Part shown: positions 1 to 8,311 of the stretch, piece after piece
Layout of the letters: each line of letters starts with the position of its first letter
Position numbering within the stretch: the first letter of the stretch is position 1
From: Blastopirellula sp. J2-11
Lineage (GTDB): Bacteria; Planctomycetota; Planctomycetia; Pirellulales; Pirellulaceae
Direction of reading: 5' to 3'
Length of the DNA stretch: 64,000 nucleotides
Assembly: GCF_024584705.1 (NCBI RefSeq)
Contig: NZ_CP097384.1
Coordinates: 2,418,001 to 2,482,000, forward strand
Notes under the pieces: model-generated
Databases searched by the model: none
Seen by the model: the letters and a program-made list of their open reading frames with translations, nothing else
What the model was told of the DNA's origin: nothing
Translations under genes and position numbers: made by a program

Positions 1-1
1 G

Positions 2-409
2 GTCGAAATCGGCGCCAAATGGGATTCGCCGACCGACGTGCAAATTCGGACCTCGAAGCAACAGTTGAAGAAGGTGAAGACGCGGCAGCTGTTCACCCTT
101 GAGACGGTTTCCAACGGCGTTGCGACGATCGACATGAAGACGCAGATCTTGACCCCGATCGAAAACCCGGAAATCAAGGTCGAGCTGATTCAGCAGTTGG
201 CCAACGGCAAGATCAAGTTTGACATCGACAAGGGACGCATCATTCGCCAAGACCTGGAAATGGACGAAACCGTCATCGGCTTCCAAGGCGAAGCGAGCAT
301 GATGAAGTTCCTGGGCCGCATGCAGGAAGAACTGCTGACCGAACCGGTCCGCACCGCCGGCGTGCCGACCCCGGCGAAACCGAAGCATGAGAAATCGGTC
401 TTGGAATAG
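2..409 (+). CDS. DUF6263 family protein, 5' truncated
   Basis: The reading frame is open from base 2 to a TAG at 407-409 and the start lies before the window, so only the C-terminal 135 residues are seen. The piece has alternating beta-strand character, with phrases such as VRQLF-type strands followed by ILTPIENPEIK and FDIDKGRIIRQDLEMD. This matches my memory of the C-terminal half of DUF6263, a secreted or periplasmic family of unknown function common in planctomycetes. The apparent GTG at base 38 is an internal valine, not a start. A strong terminator follows 32 bases after the stop. No function can be given beyond the family. Confidence 0.7.
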   Translation, partial: VEIGAKWDSPTDVQIRTSKQQLKKVKTRQLFTLETVSNGVATIDMKTQILTPIENPEIKVELIQQLANGKIKFDIDKGRIIRQDLEMDETVIGFQGEASMMKFLGRMQEELLTEPVRTAGVPTPAKPKHEKSVLE

Positions 410-440
410 TTGGGTTCTGAAGAACGAATGTCGAATTCCA

Positions 441-466
441 GGGGGCGTTTCTACGCTCCCTTTTTT
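441..466 (+). terminator. Rho-independent terminator of the DUF6263 gene
   Basis: GGGGGCG and CGCTCCC form a 7-bp stem with one G-T pair around a 6-base loop, followed directly by six T residues. It lies 32 bases after the stop codon. Confidence 0.8.
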
Positions 467-550
467 ATGCGCTGGCCATTCGTTCCGTGCGAATGAATCC
501 TCACCGTAGTCCGCGGCGCAAGTTTTGAAGGCGCTATTTGCAGGAAGATT

Positions 551-718
551 AGAACACGACCAGGCCCCGGATGAAGAACGGAAAAACGGGGTCGGAATCA
601 ATGAGAAATCGTCACATTAGCCCGTTGCGCGAGCGAGGGAATACGCTTGGTGATACCAACTCGGAGTGAAGTAGCGAGCATATTCCCTCGCTGGCGCAGC
701 GGGCTAGTGTTCTGTCAC
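551..718 (+). repeat. Palindromic repeat family A, copy 1 (long form)
   Basis: Imperfect inverted arms at 619-643 and 681-705 (23 of 25 positions pair; core GAGGGAATA / TATTCCCTC) flank a loop containing GATACCAACTCGGAGTGAAGT. A 50-base lead-in at 551-600 aligns without gaps with 30521-30570 (39 of 50 identical, the last ten identical). The right end CTAGTGTTCTGTCA is shared with copy 3. No protein is encoded. It is probably a mobile or structured intergenic element. Confidence 0.75.
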
Positions 719-878
719 GCGACAATTTTCAGGCGCCATGATTTTATTAGCCGTAGTGCGTTAGCACCGGTTTCTGAAGGGAACTCATTTGCGAAAGACA
801 ATTGGTAACAGAAACCGCGGCTAACGCCGTGCGGCTGATTTCGTGGAAGCCGAAAATAGCGGTTTGACAGAACACTAG
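704..878. repeat. Nested element bounded by a 14-bp inverted repeat
   Basis: CTAGTGTTCTGTCA at 704-717 recurs as its exact reverse complement at 865-878. The first is also the right end of repeat A copy 1. Repeat B copy 1 lies inside. The arrangement looks like one repeat lodged inside, or between two ends of, the other. Confidence 0.6.
748..836 (-). repeat. Palindromic repeat family B, copy 1 (degenerate)
   Basis: Arms at 748-776 and 809-836 pair at about 23 of 28 positions. The right arm is the standard family sequence (AACCGCGGCTAACGCCGTGC), while the left arm has drifted. The loop is the reverse complement of the loop in the copies at 8312 and 61329, so this copy is inverted. Confidence 0.75.
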
Positions 879-976
879 TGTTGAATCGATTTGAAAAAAC
901 GCAACTTCGACTTCGACTTTAAAAATATCGCCGCGGGCTATGGTGTTCATCGTGAAATTTGTTGGGACGCGTTCTA

Positions 977-1522
977 CTACGCTTTCACCACAATCGTCCC
1001 CGCGATGTAATCGTGCATGCAGCGTTTCTCGGCGTTAAAGATCATCAGTACGTCCACCAGCGTGAAGACGATGCCGATGTAGGGGATCTGTCCGAGCAGC
1101 GTCATCGGCATATAACGCAGCAACATCAGATGGCCGAGCGTCGTCAGCTCTTGATCTTCGTAGCGAACAATCTTGATTCCGCAGGCATACTTGCCGACCG
1201 TTTGCCCATAATAAGCGAGCAAATATCCGTTCACCAGCAAATGCCCCATCACGCCGATCACAAAGCCGATAATGCTGCTGAGGATCTGAATCAACCACGC
1301 ATTCGCGTCTCCTAAGCTGCCAAGGATCAAGATCATGACGATCGCGGCAGGCATGCAAATAACTAGCAGGATGATCGAGTCGATCAGCGCTGCGCCAAGC
1401 CGGAGCCAACGCGACGGCAGTTCGTCATGGTGGACCGCTTTCGGCGTCTGCGAGACGACGGTCATCGGCTCGGTGATCTGCGGCGACGCAAAGGGATTTT
1501 CGTCTTGATCGAAGTCGGCCAT
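977..1522 (-). CDS. RDD family membrane protein
   Basis: A 181-residue protein starting at the ATG at 1522; the TTG one codon earlier is less likely. After a polar N-terminal tail of about 38 residues comes RWLRLGAALIDSIIL, the Arg-Asp signature region of the RDD domain. Three hydrophobic segments follow at roughly residues 40-70, 77-100 and 133-160, and the final stretch is MHDYIAGTIVV, typical of the family's C-terminal end. RDD proteins are small inner-membrane proteins, some tied to ion or compatible-solute transport, but no substrate can be deduced here. The gene is read in the same direction as the methyltransferase 58 bases upstream, so the two may be co-transcribed. No good ribosome-binding site is visible. 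Confidence 0.85.
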   Translation of the reverse strand: MADFDQDENPFASPQITEPMTVVSQTPKAVHHDELPSRWLRLGAALIDSIILLVICMPAAIVMILILGSLGDANAWLIQILSSIIGFVIGVMGHLLVNGYLLAYYGQTVGKYACGIKIVRYEDQELTTLGHLMLLRYMPMTLLGQIPYIGIVFTLVDVLMIFNAEKRCMHDYIAGTIVVKA

Positions 1523-1580
1523 CAACGCGTCAGAGCTCCATGGACTGTCCTATATCCGTAGGCACAAAGTATAGACAGAC

Positions 1581-2759
1581 TCAAACTCGGTCGCAAAGAA
1601 TGGCCCGATTGCCGCTGGCGGTCGGCGTCAGAATGATGGTCGCCACACTGTCGCCTGCTAGTTTTAGCTTTTTCAGAAACGATTCGGGGCGAATGTCGAG
1701 CCCGCGGACTTTCAATTCGACGCGGCCAATCCCCTGCTCTCGCAGCTTTTTGGTGAGCGATTTGCGATCGATCGGCAACAACTCGCGGACGCGGAACTGC
1801 GCGACGAGCGAAGTCGCCAGCGGCGCGTCTCCGGTCAAATAAACGCTGCGCGGTAAGAGGCGTCCCAGTTGGTGCTCGATTGCGAAATGGTCGACCAGTT
1901 CCGCCGCCAACAGCGCCGGGCCAGGCTCCATCACATACGCGCCGACCTCCGCCGCAACTTGCAACGCTGTTTCGCCTGATGCGACAAAGCTGTGCGCGAC
2001 GCCGTCGCGATCAACATGCGTAGCGCGGCGTGAGCCTGGCTGCGGAGTCAAGTCGCCAAACCAGGCGACCAACTGCCGGCACTCGCGACGACTGCTGATC
2101 CATTCGAGTTCGGCCGCAGCAAGCCAGGCCTCGGGCGCATGCGTCGCCGGCGCCAACTTGATCGCCGCGTTCGGGTTCTGCTGCAGCATTCCGACCAGTT
2201 GTTCGGTCGAGGGAGAAAACGAATCCAATTGCGTGGTCCGTCGGTCGGTCGCTCGGCGATCGGGATCACCGTGCCAAGCGTCATAGGTCGCCAGATCTAC
2301 TGCGGCCGCATCGGCGCTCTCGGTGGTGATCCGCTGACCATACGCGGCGCAGTTGGCTTGCGCCAACAAGGCTAACTGCGGCGAATGATCGACGCCGGTT
2401 GCTGTGCGGCCCGCGGCCAGGGCCAACAGATCGCCGCCAACGCCGCAGCACAGATCGGCGATTTGAATGCCTGCGGCAAAACGCTTGGCTTTGTACCGCG
2501 CGAGAACTTCGTCAGTCGCTTGTTCGAGCCCGACGCGCGTGAAAAACATCTCGTCGGCTCGGGAGAACTTCGTTTGGCCGCGCTGGCGCAGCTCAAGCTG
2601 TTCGGCGATCAGCGTGGCGCGTTCGGCGCCAAGCTCGCGGCGAAGTTGCGACAACTGCGGCAGCGAGAGTTCCGGCTTGGGGAACGTCGCGAGGATTTCG
2701 GCCGCCTCTTCACGGACGAGCCAGTGAAGATCCTCGATTTCAGCAGATTCGGCGGACAT
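1581..2759 (-). CDS. SAM-dependent methyltransferase with THUMP-like C-terminal region
   Basis: A 392-residue protein if started at the ATG at 2759 (MSAESAEIEDLHWLV); the open frame runs on to 2858 but those 33 residues look non-coding. The N-terminal hundred residues are helical. Motif I of a class I methyltransferase, ADLCCGVGGD, is at 101-110, followed by GVDHS, the usual acidic SAM-ribose strand. DPDRR near residue 175 resembles the motif IV region of related proteins. The last third, with GIGRVELKVRG, resembles the THUMP-like domain found after such methyltransferases in planctomycetes and actinobacteria. The substrate is probably nucleic acid, but this is inference. RDD gene downstream; the DUF6690 gene is divergent. 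Confidence 0.8.
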   Translation of the reverse strand: MSAESAEIEDLHWLVREEAAEILATFPKPELSLPQLSQLRRELGAERATLIAEQLELRQRGQTKFSRADEMFFTRVGLEQATDEVLARYKAKRFAAGIQIADLCCGVGGDLLALAAGRTATGVDHSPQLALLAQANCAAYGQRITTESADAAAVDLATYDAWHGDPDRRATDRRTTQLDSFSPSTEQLVGMLQQNPNAAIKLAPATHAPEAWLAAAELEWISSRRECRQLVAWFGDLTPQPGSRRATHVDRDGVAHSFVASGETALQVAAEVGAYVMEPGPALLAAELVDHFAIEHQLGRLLPRSVYLTGDAPLATSLVAQFRVRELLPIDRKSLTKKLREQGIGRVELKVRGLDIRPESFLKKLKLAGDSVATIILTPTASGNRAILCDRV

Positions 2760-2914
2760 GACGCTTGGTGGGGATAACGAAAGAAACGAACATTCTAGCC
2801 TGGAAAGCTTCGCCGGGAATGACGGTCGCGCGCTCGGGCGGCGTTCGTGTGGGGGCAATCGCTAGCAAATGTCGATACCGAAGGAGGAACCGCTCTGCGA
2901 GAGGAGAGAATCGA

Positions 2915-3685
2915 ATGATCCGCCGCAATTTGACTTACGCCGCGATTATGGCCGCGTGCTTCGGCGGCCCCTATTCGTTTTACAATCCCGAAGCCCGTAA
3001 AACGGTCGAGTCGATCTGGACGCAAGCGAGCGGCTATCTCCCGTCGGGCGAACAAGGGGGAACCGCCGAGAAGCCGGTCGCGTCGATCGAAGCTCCGGCG
3101 TCGCACGAAATACCGCCCGAGCAGCCGAACCCATTCATGACGCCGTCGCTGACCGGCAGCGATGCGCTGAACGCGCCAGTCGCCGGCCCGCCGGTGCAAG
3201 ACTTTATGGAAGTCTTCAACTTCAACGCGGACTCGCGTTGGGTAGCGACGCGTTGGCCCCGGGTTTCCACCGCGCTGGCCGATTTGAATTTGGAAGGGCT
3301 TCGCGCGCCGTTGGTGACCGGATCGCAGTACGATGACTTGGCCGGCTCGATCACCTATTACTTTGATCGAGATGGACATGTGCAGCGAATTACGTTTCAT
3401 GGAACGACCGGCGATGAGCGTCGTTTGGTCGAGATGCTGACCCGGCACTTTGGCTTTAAGCACGAACCAACGCTCGACGCCGGGCTTTACCTGGTGAAAT
3501 GGAACGGTGATCCGACCAGCGTTTTGATGCTGCGTAACGCGACCGTCATCAACGCGTCGCAGCCGCATACGCGTTTGAATGTGGCGCTCGAGATCAATCG
3601 CCCGTCACGCTACTATGGACTGAGCCCGCAGATGACCGAAACGGTCGAAGAGGCGAAGAACTCGCAGCGTTGGGGGAAACCGTAG
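2915..3685 (+). CDS. DUF6690 family protein, probably membrane-anchored
   Basis: The open frame starts at 2765, but the ATG at 2915 follows a purine-rich GAGGAGAG at the right distance and gives a protein of 256 residues beginning MIRRNLTYAAIMAACFGG, a short hydrophobic signal or anchor. A proline-rich linker (residues about 30-85) leads to a compact domain with RWPRVSTALADLNLEGLRAP, GSITYYFDRDGHVQRITFHG and PHTRLNVALEINRPS. I recognise this as DUF6690, a planctomycete family without known function. It is divergent from the methyltransferase and convergent with the PDZ gene, separated from the latter by a long hairpin. Confidence 0.75.
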   Translation: MIRRNLTYAAIMAACFGGPYSFYNPEARKTVESIWTQASGYLPSGEQGGTAEKPVASIEAPASHEIPPEQPNPFMTPSLTGSDALNAPVAGPPVQDFMEVFNFNADSRWVATRWPRVSTALADLNLEGLRAPLVTGSQYDDLAGSITYYFDRDGHVQRITFHGTTGDERRLVEMLTRHFGFKHEPTLDAGLYLVKWNGDPTSVLMLRNATVINASQPHTRLNVALEINRPSRYYGLSPQMTETVEEAKNSQRWGKP

Positions 3686-3713
3686 GACGCCGAAAAACTT
3701 CGCCATCCGCATT

Positions 3714-3757
3714 CGTGACATGCTCTTGCGACGAAGACGCCGCAAGAGCATGTCACG
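3714..3757. terminator. Long perfect hairpin between convergent genes
   Basis: CGTGACATGCTCTTGCG at 3714-3730 and its exact reverse complement at 3741-3757 form a 17-bp stem with a 10-base loop. It sits between the stops of two convergent genes, as a bidirectional terminator would, but neither side has a clear T-run. Confidence 0.55.
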
Positions 3758-3763
3758 ATTGGT

Positions 3764-4831
3764 TTAGAGCCCGTTGTTTTCGGTTTGTAGTTGATTGACC
3801 AGTCGTTGCAGTCGCGCGACTTCCGCTTCCAGCTCAGCGACGCGGTTGCGCAGTTGAACGTTTTCGGTTTGATCTTGAACCGACGGAATCGGGTTCGCGC
3901 CCAATTCCGACAGCGCTCGGTTCAGCATCTGCATCGCTGGTCGATTGGAGAATGGGCCAACCTGCGGCGAATTGGGGGTCTCATTGACCAGGGTCGGCGG
4001 CTGACCGTCCAGGCGAACGTTTGATTGCAGCATCCGATTGCCGACGTAGTAGTTGATCGGCACATCACGATCGGCGGGCATCGTCGACAAGATCGAAAGT
4101 AGATCTTGCGGCTCATTCACGCGGCGATTGTTGAGCGCCACAATGACCGAACCGACCGGAATTCCGGCGAACGCCGCGGCGCCGCCAGGCGATACGCTTT
4201 CGACCACGGCTCCTCGTCGAACCGCCGTGCCGGTCGCTTCTCGATACTGATCAGTCACCGGAACGACCCGCACCCCCAATTTGCCGCGCTGGGCCGGTCG
4301 CGGGTTCGCCGGAGGCGGAAGCGGGTTGCTGTTCTCTTCTAGGCCGAGCGGATCAAGCGGATTGTTGTTGTTGCCGGTCGCGGGAGGATTGCTGCTGGCC
4401 GGGGGCGGCAACATTTCTGGAGCGGCGGGGCGTTTGCCCAGCGTGACCAGGATCGCCTGCGGCTCTCCGTTTCGCTCGACCGTGATCTTGATTCGCGAGC
4501 CGGGAACCTGATTGCGCATCAAGCGCGCGAACTGATCGAGACTTGTGACCGCCACGGTTTCGAGCGAAACGACGCGATCGCCGGCTTCCAGGCCGGCTTG
4601 TTCAGCTGGACCGCCTGGATTGACTTTCAAGACGATGATGCCGGAGCCTGGGGCGTTGTCAGGAAGATTATCGAGCGTCGCGCCCAGGTAACCAGGATTG
4701 GCGGGCGCCGGAGTTGGCGCCGGATCGCCCGGGGGGCGAATCAGATTTTGGAGTTGGTCCAAGGCCGTTTGGGCGTGCCCGAAGCTGGGAATCGCCAACA
4801 GGGCCGCTAAGGTCAAAATGAGGGTTCGCAT
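3764..4831 (-). CDS. Secreted protein with two PDZ domains and C-terminal coiled coil
   Basis: A 355-residue protein. Residues 1-20 (MRTLILTLAALLAIPSFGHA) form a signal peptide with an Ala-x-Ala type end. PDZ 1 spans about 45-135, with LGATLD, a GGPAEQAGLEAGD ligand-groove and loop region, and IKITVERNGEP. PDZ 2 spans about 180-275, with KLGVRVVPV and GGAAAFAGIPVGSVIVALN. A Pro/Asn-rich linker joins them. The last 35 residues form leucine heptads (VAELEAEVARLQRLVNQL), suggesting oligomers. No protease domain of the DegP or CtpA type is present, so it probably acts as a periplasmic scaffold. The acetyltransferase gene at 4990 is divergent. Confidence 0.85.
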   Translation of the reverse strand: MRTLILTLAALLAIPSFGHAQTALDQLQNLIRPPGDPAPTPAPANPGYLGATLDNLPDNAPGSGIIVLKVNPGGPAEQAGLEAGDRVVSLETVAVTSLDQFARLMRNQVPGSRIKITVERNGEPQAILVTLGKRPAAPEMLPPPASSNPPATGNNNNPLDPLGLEENSNPLPPPANPRPAQRGKLGVRVVPVTDQYREATGTAVRRGAVVESVSPGGAAAFAGIPVGSVIVALNNRRVNEPQDLLSILSTMPADRDVPINYYVGNRMLQSNVRLDGQPPTLVNETPNSPQVGPFSNRPAMQMLNRALSELGANPIPSVQDQTENVQLRNRVAELEAEVARLQRLVNQLQTENNGL

Positions 4832-4989
4832 AGGTGACTCCCCACCGCTAGAGTCGATCGAAAGGGGTAATATTGGTACTGCTTATCCCCTATTGTTACC
4901 TACAAGCCCTGGTTGCGGCAAAGTATTTCCTGCTTCTTCCGCCGAAACCGATAATGACTCACTCGGGCCATTTGGGGTATTCTGCACCG

Positions 4990-5946
4990 ATGCAAAGAAT
5001 TTCTACAGACATGCTGACCGTCGAAGTTGCTGATCCTGCCTGCTATGGCGCCGCCATCTGGATGGTGTTTGGGGGGGGAATGCGCCGAGCGATGGCAGGT
5101 CGATTGGCGGCGATTCTCCAGTCCCAGCGGCAGGGAAAAGTAAGCTTTGACGGTTTATTTGTCGCTCGCCGTGGGGAGAGAATTGTTGGCGCCGTCTGGG
5201 GGACCGAACAGCCGGGGCGTTTTGCGACCGTTTGGCCTGCTCGCGTGATGCCAAGCGAATCGCCTGCCGTGGCGAAATTGTTGCAACAGTCGGTCGCCAA
5301 ATATCTAGCTGGTCTTGATATCTCCATTGCTCAAAGCCTCATTGCAACAGATGCGATTAGCGACCAACGTTTGCTGGAAGAAGCCGGTTTCCAGTCGGTC
5401 ACCAATCTCGAGTATCTGTTTCTCCAGACAGCCCAGTCTCGTGCCGATTTAGCGCAGCCAGAGTTAAATGGCGTTCCGTTTGCTCAAACCGAAGACGCGG
5501 CGCCCGACTTAATCGCTACCTATCCAGGCACGCTCGATTGCCCCGAGTTTGACGGTTTGCGCCCGATTCAGGATGTGATTGCCGGATATCGCGACACGGG
5601 CGCGTTTGAGTTGTCACTTTGGCAACGACTGGAGTTCAACGGACAACCGATCGGCGTCATGATTCTGGCTCCTACTCCCGACTTCCAACATTTGGAAATC
5701 GTCTACTTGGGGCTACGCCCTGAAATGCGTAACCGTGGTCTTGGGAAAGCGGCGGTGCAACTGGCGCTTGCCGAGGCCCAGAAGCGTGGGATTGATCGCT
5801 TGGTTTTAGCGGTCGACCAACGGAACGAGCCGGCGATCCGCAGCTATTCGGCTTGCGGTTTTCTCGGCTATGAAACGCGGCGATTGATGGTTGGCCGCAT
5901 GAGGGATGCGGCTCTAATTTCTGAAACTGCGCCTACTGCGACGTAA
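4990..5946 (+). CDS. GNAT family acetyltransferase, probably tandem GNAT folds
   Basis: A 318-residue protein from the ATG at 4990 (MQRISTDML); in-frame ATGs at 4954 and 5011 are alternatives, and the upstream part of the frame looks non-coding. The C-terminal half is a clear GNAT domain: HLEIVYLGLRPEMRNRGLGKAAVQ contains the acetyl-CoA pyrophosphate loop R-N-R-G-L-G-K, followed by VDQRNEPAIRSYSACGFLGYE, the usual beta5-alpha4 end. The first 150 residues (EVADPACYGAAIW to LLEEAGFQSV) resemble a degenerate first GNAT copy. Substrate unknown. It precedes dnaA with a 349-base gap, so it is probably transcribed separately. Confidence 0.8.
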   Translation: MQRISTDMLTVEVADPACYGAAIWMVFGGGMRRAMAGRLAAILQSQRQGKVSFDGLFVARRGERIVGAVWGTEQPGRFATVWPARVMPSESPAVAKLLQQSVAKYLAGLDISIAQSLIATDAISDQRLLEEAGFQSVTNLEYLFLQTAQSRADLAQPELNGVPFAQTEDAAPDLIATYPGTLDCPEFDGLRPIQDVIAGYRDTGAFELSLWQRLEFNGQPIGVMILAPTPDFQHLEIVYLGLRPEMRNRGLGKAAVQLALAEAQKRGIDRLVLAVDQRNEPAIRSYSACGFLGYETRRLMVGRMRDAALISETAPTAT

Positions 5947-6029
5947 GTCGCGACTCTTGCAGACGTTGGAACCGAGTAAAAATCGGCGCTGCATTTTCTG
6001 CGGCTCGCCGCCGGTCGATCTTTAACAAG

Positions 6030-6038
6030 TTATCCACG
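6030..6038 (+). promoter_or_regulatory. DnaA-box-like site
   Basis: TTATCCACG differs from the consensus TTATCCACA only at the last base and lies about 130 bases before the dnaA promoter. It may allow autoregulation. A single site cannot be told from chance without a binding test. Confidence 0.4.
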
Positions 6039-6165
6039 CAACCGCGAAAAAAAGATGTTCGGTTCCAGCGGCGCGTGGATCGTCAAAACTGCGGAAAAAA
6101 ACGACCGCAGGAATCGCTCGACCTAGGTTCCTCTCTTTTTTATCTCGAAGCAGCCGTTCAGTGGT

Positions 6166-6193
6166 TTGACACTCGTGCTAGCAGCTTTAAAAT
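6166..6193 (+). promoter_or_regulatory. Sigma-70-type promoter of dnaA
   Basis: A perfect -35 TTGACA (6166-6171), a 16-base spacer and a -10 TAAAAT (6188-6193). Transcription would begin near 6200, giving a leader of about 95 bases. Confidence 0.65.
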
Positions 6194-6295
6194 CGTGCTC
6201 CAGTCAATGTTAAGAGTTCCGACCAATGGTCGTGGAATCCCCGTCGTGCAAACTGCTTTGGTTTGCAGCTAGTAGCCTGCTGAAAGAGTCAGCCT

Positions 6296-7684
6296 GTGGT
6301 CATGGAAGACATCGATCTCGACACCCTGTCCGCTTTGCGCATCTCGCTAGTCGAGCGCATTGGGCAGGAACGATTCGATCTTTGGTTCAATTCGAGTGCG
6401 CAGCTCCGATTGGATCGCGACCAGCTTTTCATCGAAGCGGCGAGTCAGTTTACGATTGATTTTCTCCGTCGTAATTTCCGCGAACAGATTGATGCTGCAG
6501 TCGCCGCTACGATGCCCGGCTCCACTGTGATTCAATATCGCGTCTCGGCGGACACGTCTGGTCAACGACCCGGAAAAAAAGTTGGCTCGTCCGTCGCAGG
6601 GGCCGCTCCGGTCAGTAAGGTCGAAGCTCGCCAAGAGCTGAGCCGCCGTCGCAAATTTTCTTCGCTCGAACAGCTGATCGTCGGCGAGTGCAACAAGTTC
6701 GCGTCGACCGCCGCGTCGATGATCATGAACCGCCCCGGCGAGATCAATCCGCTGTTCATCTGCGGACCGCAAGGCTCAGGCAAGACGCACCTGTTAGAAG
6801 GAATCTACGGCGAGGCGCGCCGCAGCAAGAAGTTTGAACGGGTCGTTTATCTCTCGGCCGAACAATTTACGACCTATTTTCTCGACGCTTTGAACGGTTC
6901 TGGCGTGGCGAACTTCCGCCGCAAGTATCGTGACGCCGACTTGTTGATTATCGATGACGTGCAGTTCTTCGCCGGCAAACGCGCCACGCGGACCGAACTG
7001 CTGCATACGCTTGATTCGATTACGCGTCGCGGCGGACAGTTGGTGCTGGCCGCTGACAAACGCCCGACCGAACTTTCAGCCCTTGGCCCCGAGTTGATCG
7101 CTCGCTTCTCTGGCGGTCTGGTTTGCGAAGTCCACGAGATCGATCGTGACACGCGCCGCAAGATGGCCGAGAAGCTGTGCGCCGCTCGCGATATGAACGC
7201 TTCGCGCGGTTTGCTGGATTGGCTGGCCGATCATTTGCCGGGCGACGCCCGCTTGATGTCGGGCGCGATGAATCGGCTATGGGCGACTGCGATGTCTTTG
7301 GACCGCCCTGTAGATGTCGCAATGGCCGAGAATGCGTTGGCCGACATGGTGCGAGCCTGCACGCCGATCGTGCGTCTGGCCGATATCGAAGAGGTGGTTT
7401 GCAAGTCGTTCGGGATCGACGCTAAAATACTGCGTAGCCCCAGTAAATCACGCAAGGCAAGTCATCCCCGGATGTTGGCGATGTGGTTGGCCCGTAAATA
7501 TACGAAGGCCGCGTTGTCAGACATCTGTCAGTTCTTTCATCGGAAGAGTCACAGCACGGTGATCTCGGCCGAGAAAAAAGTGAACCTGTGGATCAAAGAA
7601 TCGAAGAGCTTGCAGCTTTCCGATTCTGCGATTCATGTGAGCGATGCGATCCGCCGCTGCGAGTCGGAATTAAAGCTGGGCTAG
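6296..7684 (+). CDS. dnaA: Chromosomal replication initiator DnaA
   Basis: A 462-residue protein. Domain I is recognisable at 1-85 (RIGQERFDLWFNSS), then a short linker, then the AAA+ core with Walker A GPQGSGKT (157-164), Walker B LLIIDD (216-221), sensor region and ELIARFSGGLV box. Domain IV (about 355-462) has the helix-turn-helix, but the signature that is usually GGRDHTTV reads HRKSHSTV (415-422), with serine for the DNA-contacting aspartate. Start is GTG 6296 or ATG 6302: the only SD-like purine run (GAAAGAG, 6282-6288) is better spaced for GTG. No dnaN or recF adjoins. It may be the main DnaA or one of several paralogues. Confidence 0.88.
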   Translation: MVMEDIDLDTLSALRISLVERIGQERFDLWFNSSAQLRLDRDQLFIEAASQFTIDFLRRNFREQIDAAVAATMPGSTVIQYRVSADTSGQRPGKKVGSSVAGAAPVSKVEARQELSRRRKFSSLEQLIVGECNKFASTAASMIMNRPGEINPLFICGPQGSGKTHLLEGIYGEARRSKKFERVVYLSAEQFTTYFLDALNGSGVANFRRKYRDADLLIIDDVQFFAGKRATRTELLHTLDSITRRGGQLVLAADKRPTELSALGPELIARFSGGLVCEVHEIDRDTRRKMAEKLCAARDMNASRGLLDWLADHLPGDARLMSGAMNRLWATAMSLDRPVDVAMAENALADMVRACTPIVRLADIEEVVCKSFGIDAKILRSPSKSRKASHPRMLAMWLARKYTKAALSDICQFFHRKSHSTVISAEKKVNLWIKESKSLQLSDSAIHVSDAIRRCESELKLG

Positions 7685-7725
7685 AGTTCCCCCGGTCCGA
7701 TACTCTTGTCAGTGGAGACGCAGCC

Positions 7726-8250
7726 ATGGCCCTGGAAGAGATTCTCAACTTCATTCCACCTCCGGCCGCAGCGGTCGATACCTCAGGCGATTGGGCAATC
7801 GCCGAACAGCAGTTTGGTTTGACGTTTCCGACCGACTACAAACAGTTTATCGAGACTTACGGTTCGGGCGAGTTCCAGCGAGGTCTCGTCGTCGCGAATC
7901 TGCTGACCCAGGAAGGTCGAGACAAGGTCTGCGCAGATCTGTCACGCTATGCCGAACTGCAAGCAGCTTGTGAACACGAGTATATTCTGCACCCCGAGCG
8001 CCCTGGTTTGTTTCCCTGGGGAAGCGACGAAAATGGGCATCTTTACTGTTGGTGGACCGAGGGAGAACCGGACCAGTGGGGAATCGTCCAACTTTATCAC
8101 CGTTGCGAGGACGCCCCTTTGAAGATTTTCCCCGGGCCGCTCACCAGCTTTTTCGTCCGCTTTATGAGCAACGCCTACACGAACATGCTGGGGGGAATCG
8201 AGTTTGAGCCGGACCAGCTTCGCTTTACCCGCGGCCGCCAGCCGGTCTAG
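7726..8250 (+). CDS. SMI1/KNR4 family protein
   Basis: A 174-residue protein starting at ATG 7726 (MALEEILNF), 42 bases after the dnaA stop; the frame is open further upstream but overlaps dnaA. The N-terminal core IAEQQFGLTFPTDYKQFIETYGSGEF is the hallmark of the SMI1/KNR4 (SUKH) fold, and GLFPWGSDENGHLYCWWTEG is the second conserved block. Members serve as immunity proteins against contact-dependent toxins or have unknown housekeeping roles. No toxin gene adjoins, so a toxin-immunity role is not supported here. It may share the dnaA transcript. Confidence 0.8.
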   Translation: MALEEILNFIPPPAAAVDTSGDWAIAEQQFGLTFPTDYKQFIETYGSGEFQRGLVVANLLTQEGRDKVCADLSRYAELQAACEHEYILHPERPGLFPWGSDENGHLYCWWTEGEPDQWGIVQLYHRCEDAPLKIFPGPLTSFFVRFMSNAYTNMLGGIEFEPDQLRFTRGRQPV

Positions 8251-8311
8251 AGCGTTTTTCAGCAAGCTGAACAAATCGTCCCCTTTCGCTCCGGCTTCCT
8301 CCCCCCACAAA

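Larger units (their letters stand above)
5947..6295 (+). other. Intergenic region upstream of dnaA
   Basis: This 349-base gap holds one near-consensus DnaA box (6030-6038), a weaker inverted match near 6073-6081, A-rich tracts around 6045-6055 and 6097-6104, and a strong promoter. There is no box cluster or AT-rich unwinding element sufficient to call an origin. Confidence 0.6.

Noticed and set aside
619-705. CRISPR array
   Set aside because: The repeats are single palindromes scattered through the window, not spaced by unique spacers, and no cas genes are present.
747-950. ORFs sharing the phrase ISRTALAAV (also at 7942, 8204 and 61067)
   Set aside because: The shared peptide is only the translation of repeat family B; there is no start signal or other similarity.
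5947-6295. Chromosomal origin next to dnaA
   Set aside because: Only one good DnaA box and no AT-rich unwinding region; dnaN, recF or gyrB are not adjacent. GC-skew analysis of the full chromosome would decide.
7726-8250. Toxin-immunity pair based on the SMI1/KNR4 protein
   Set aside because: There is no toxin, polymorphic-toxin cassette or secretion gene nearby; the family also includes many non-immunity proteins.
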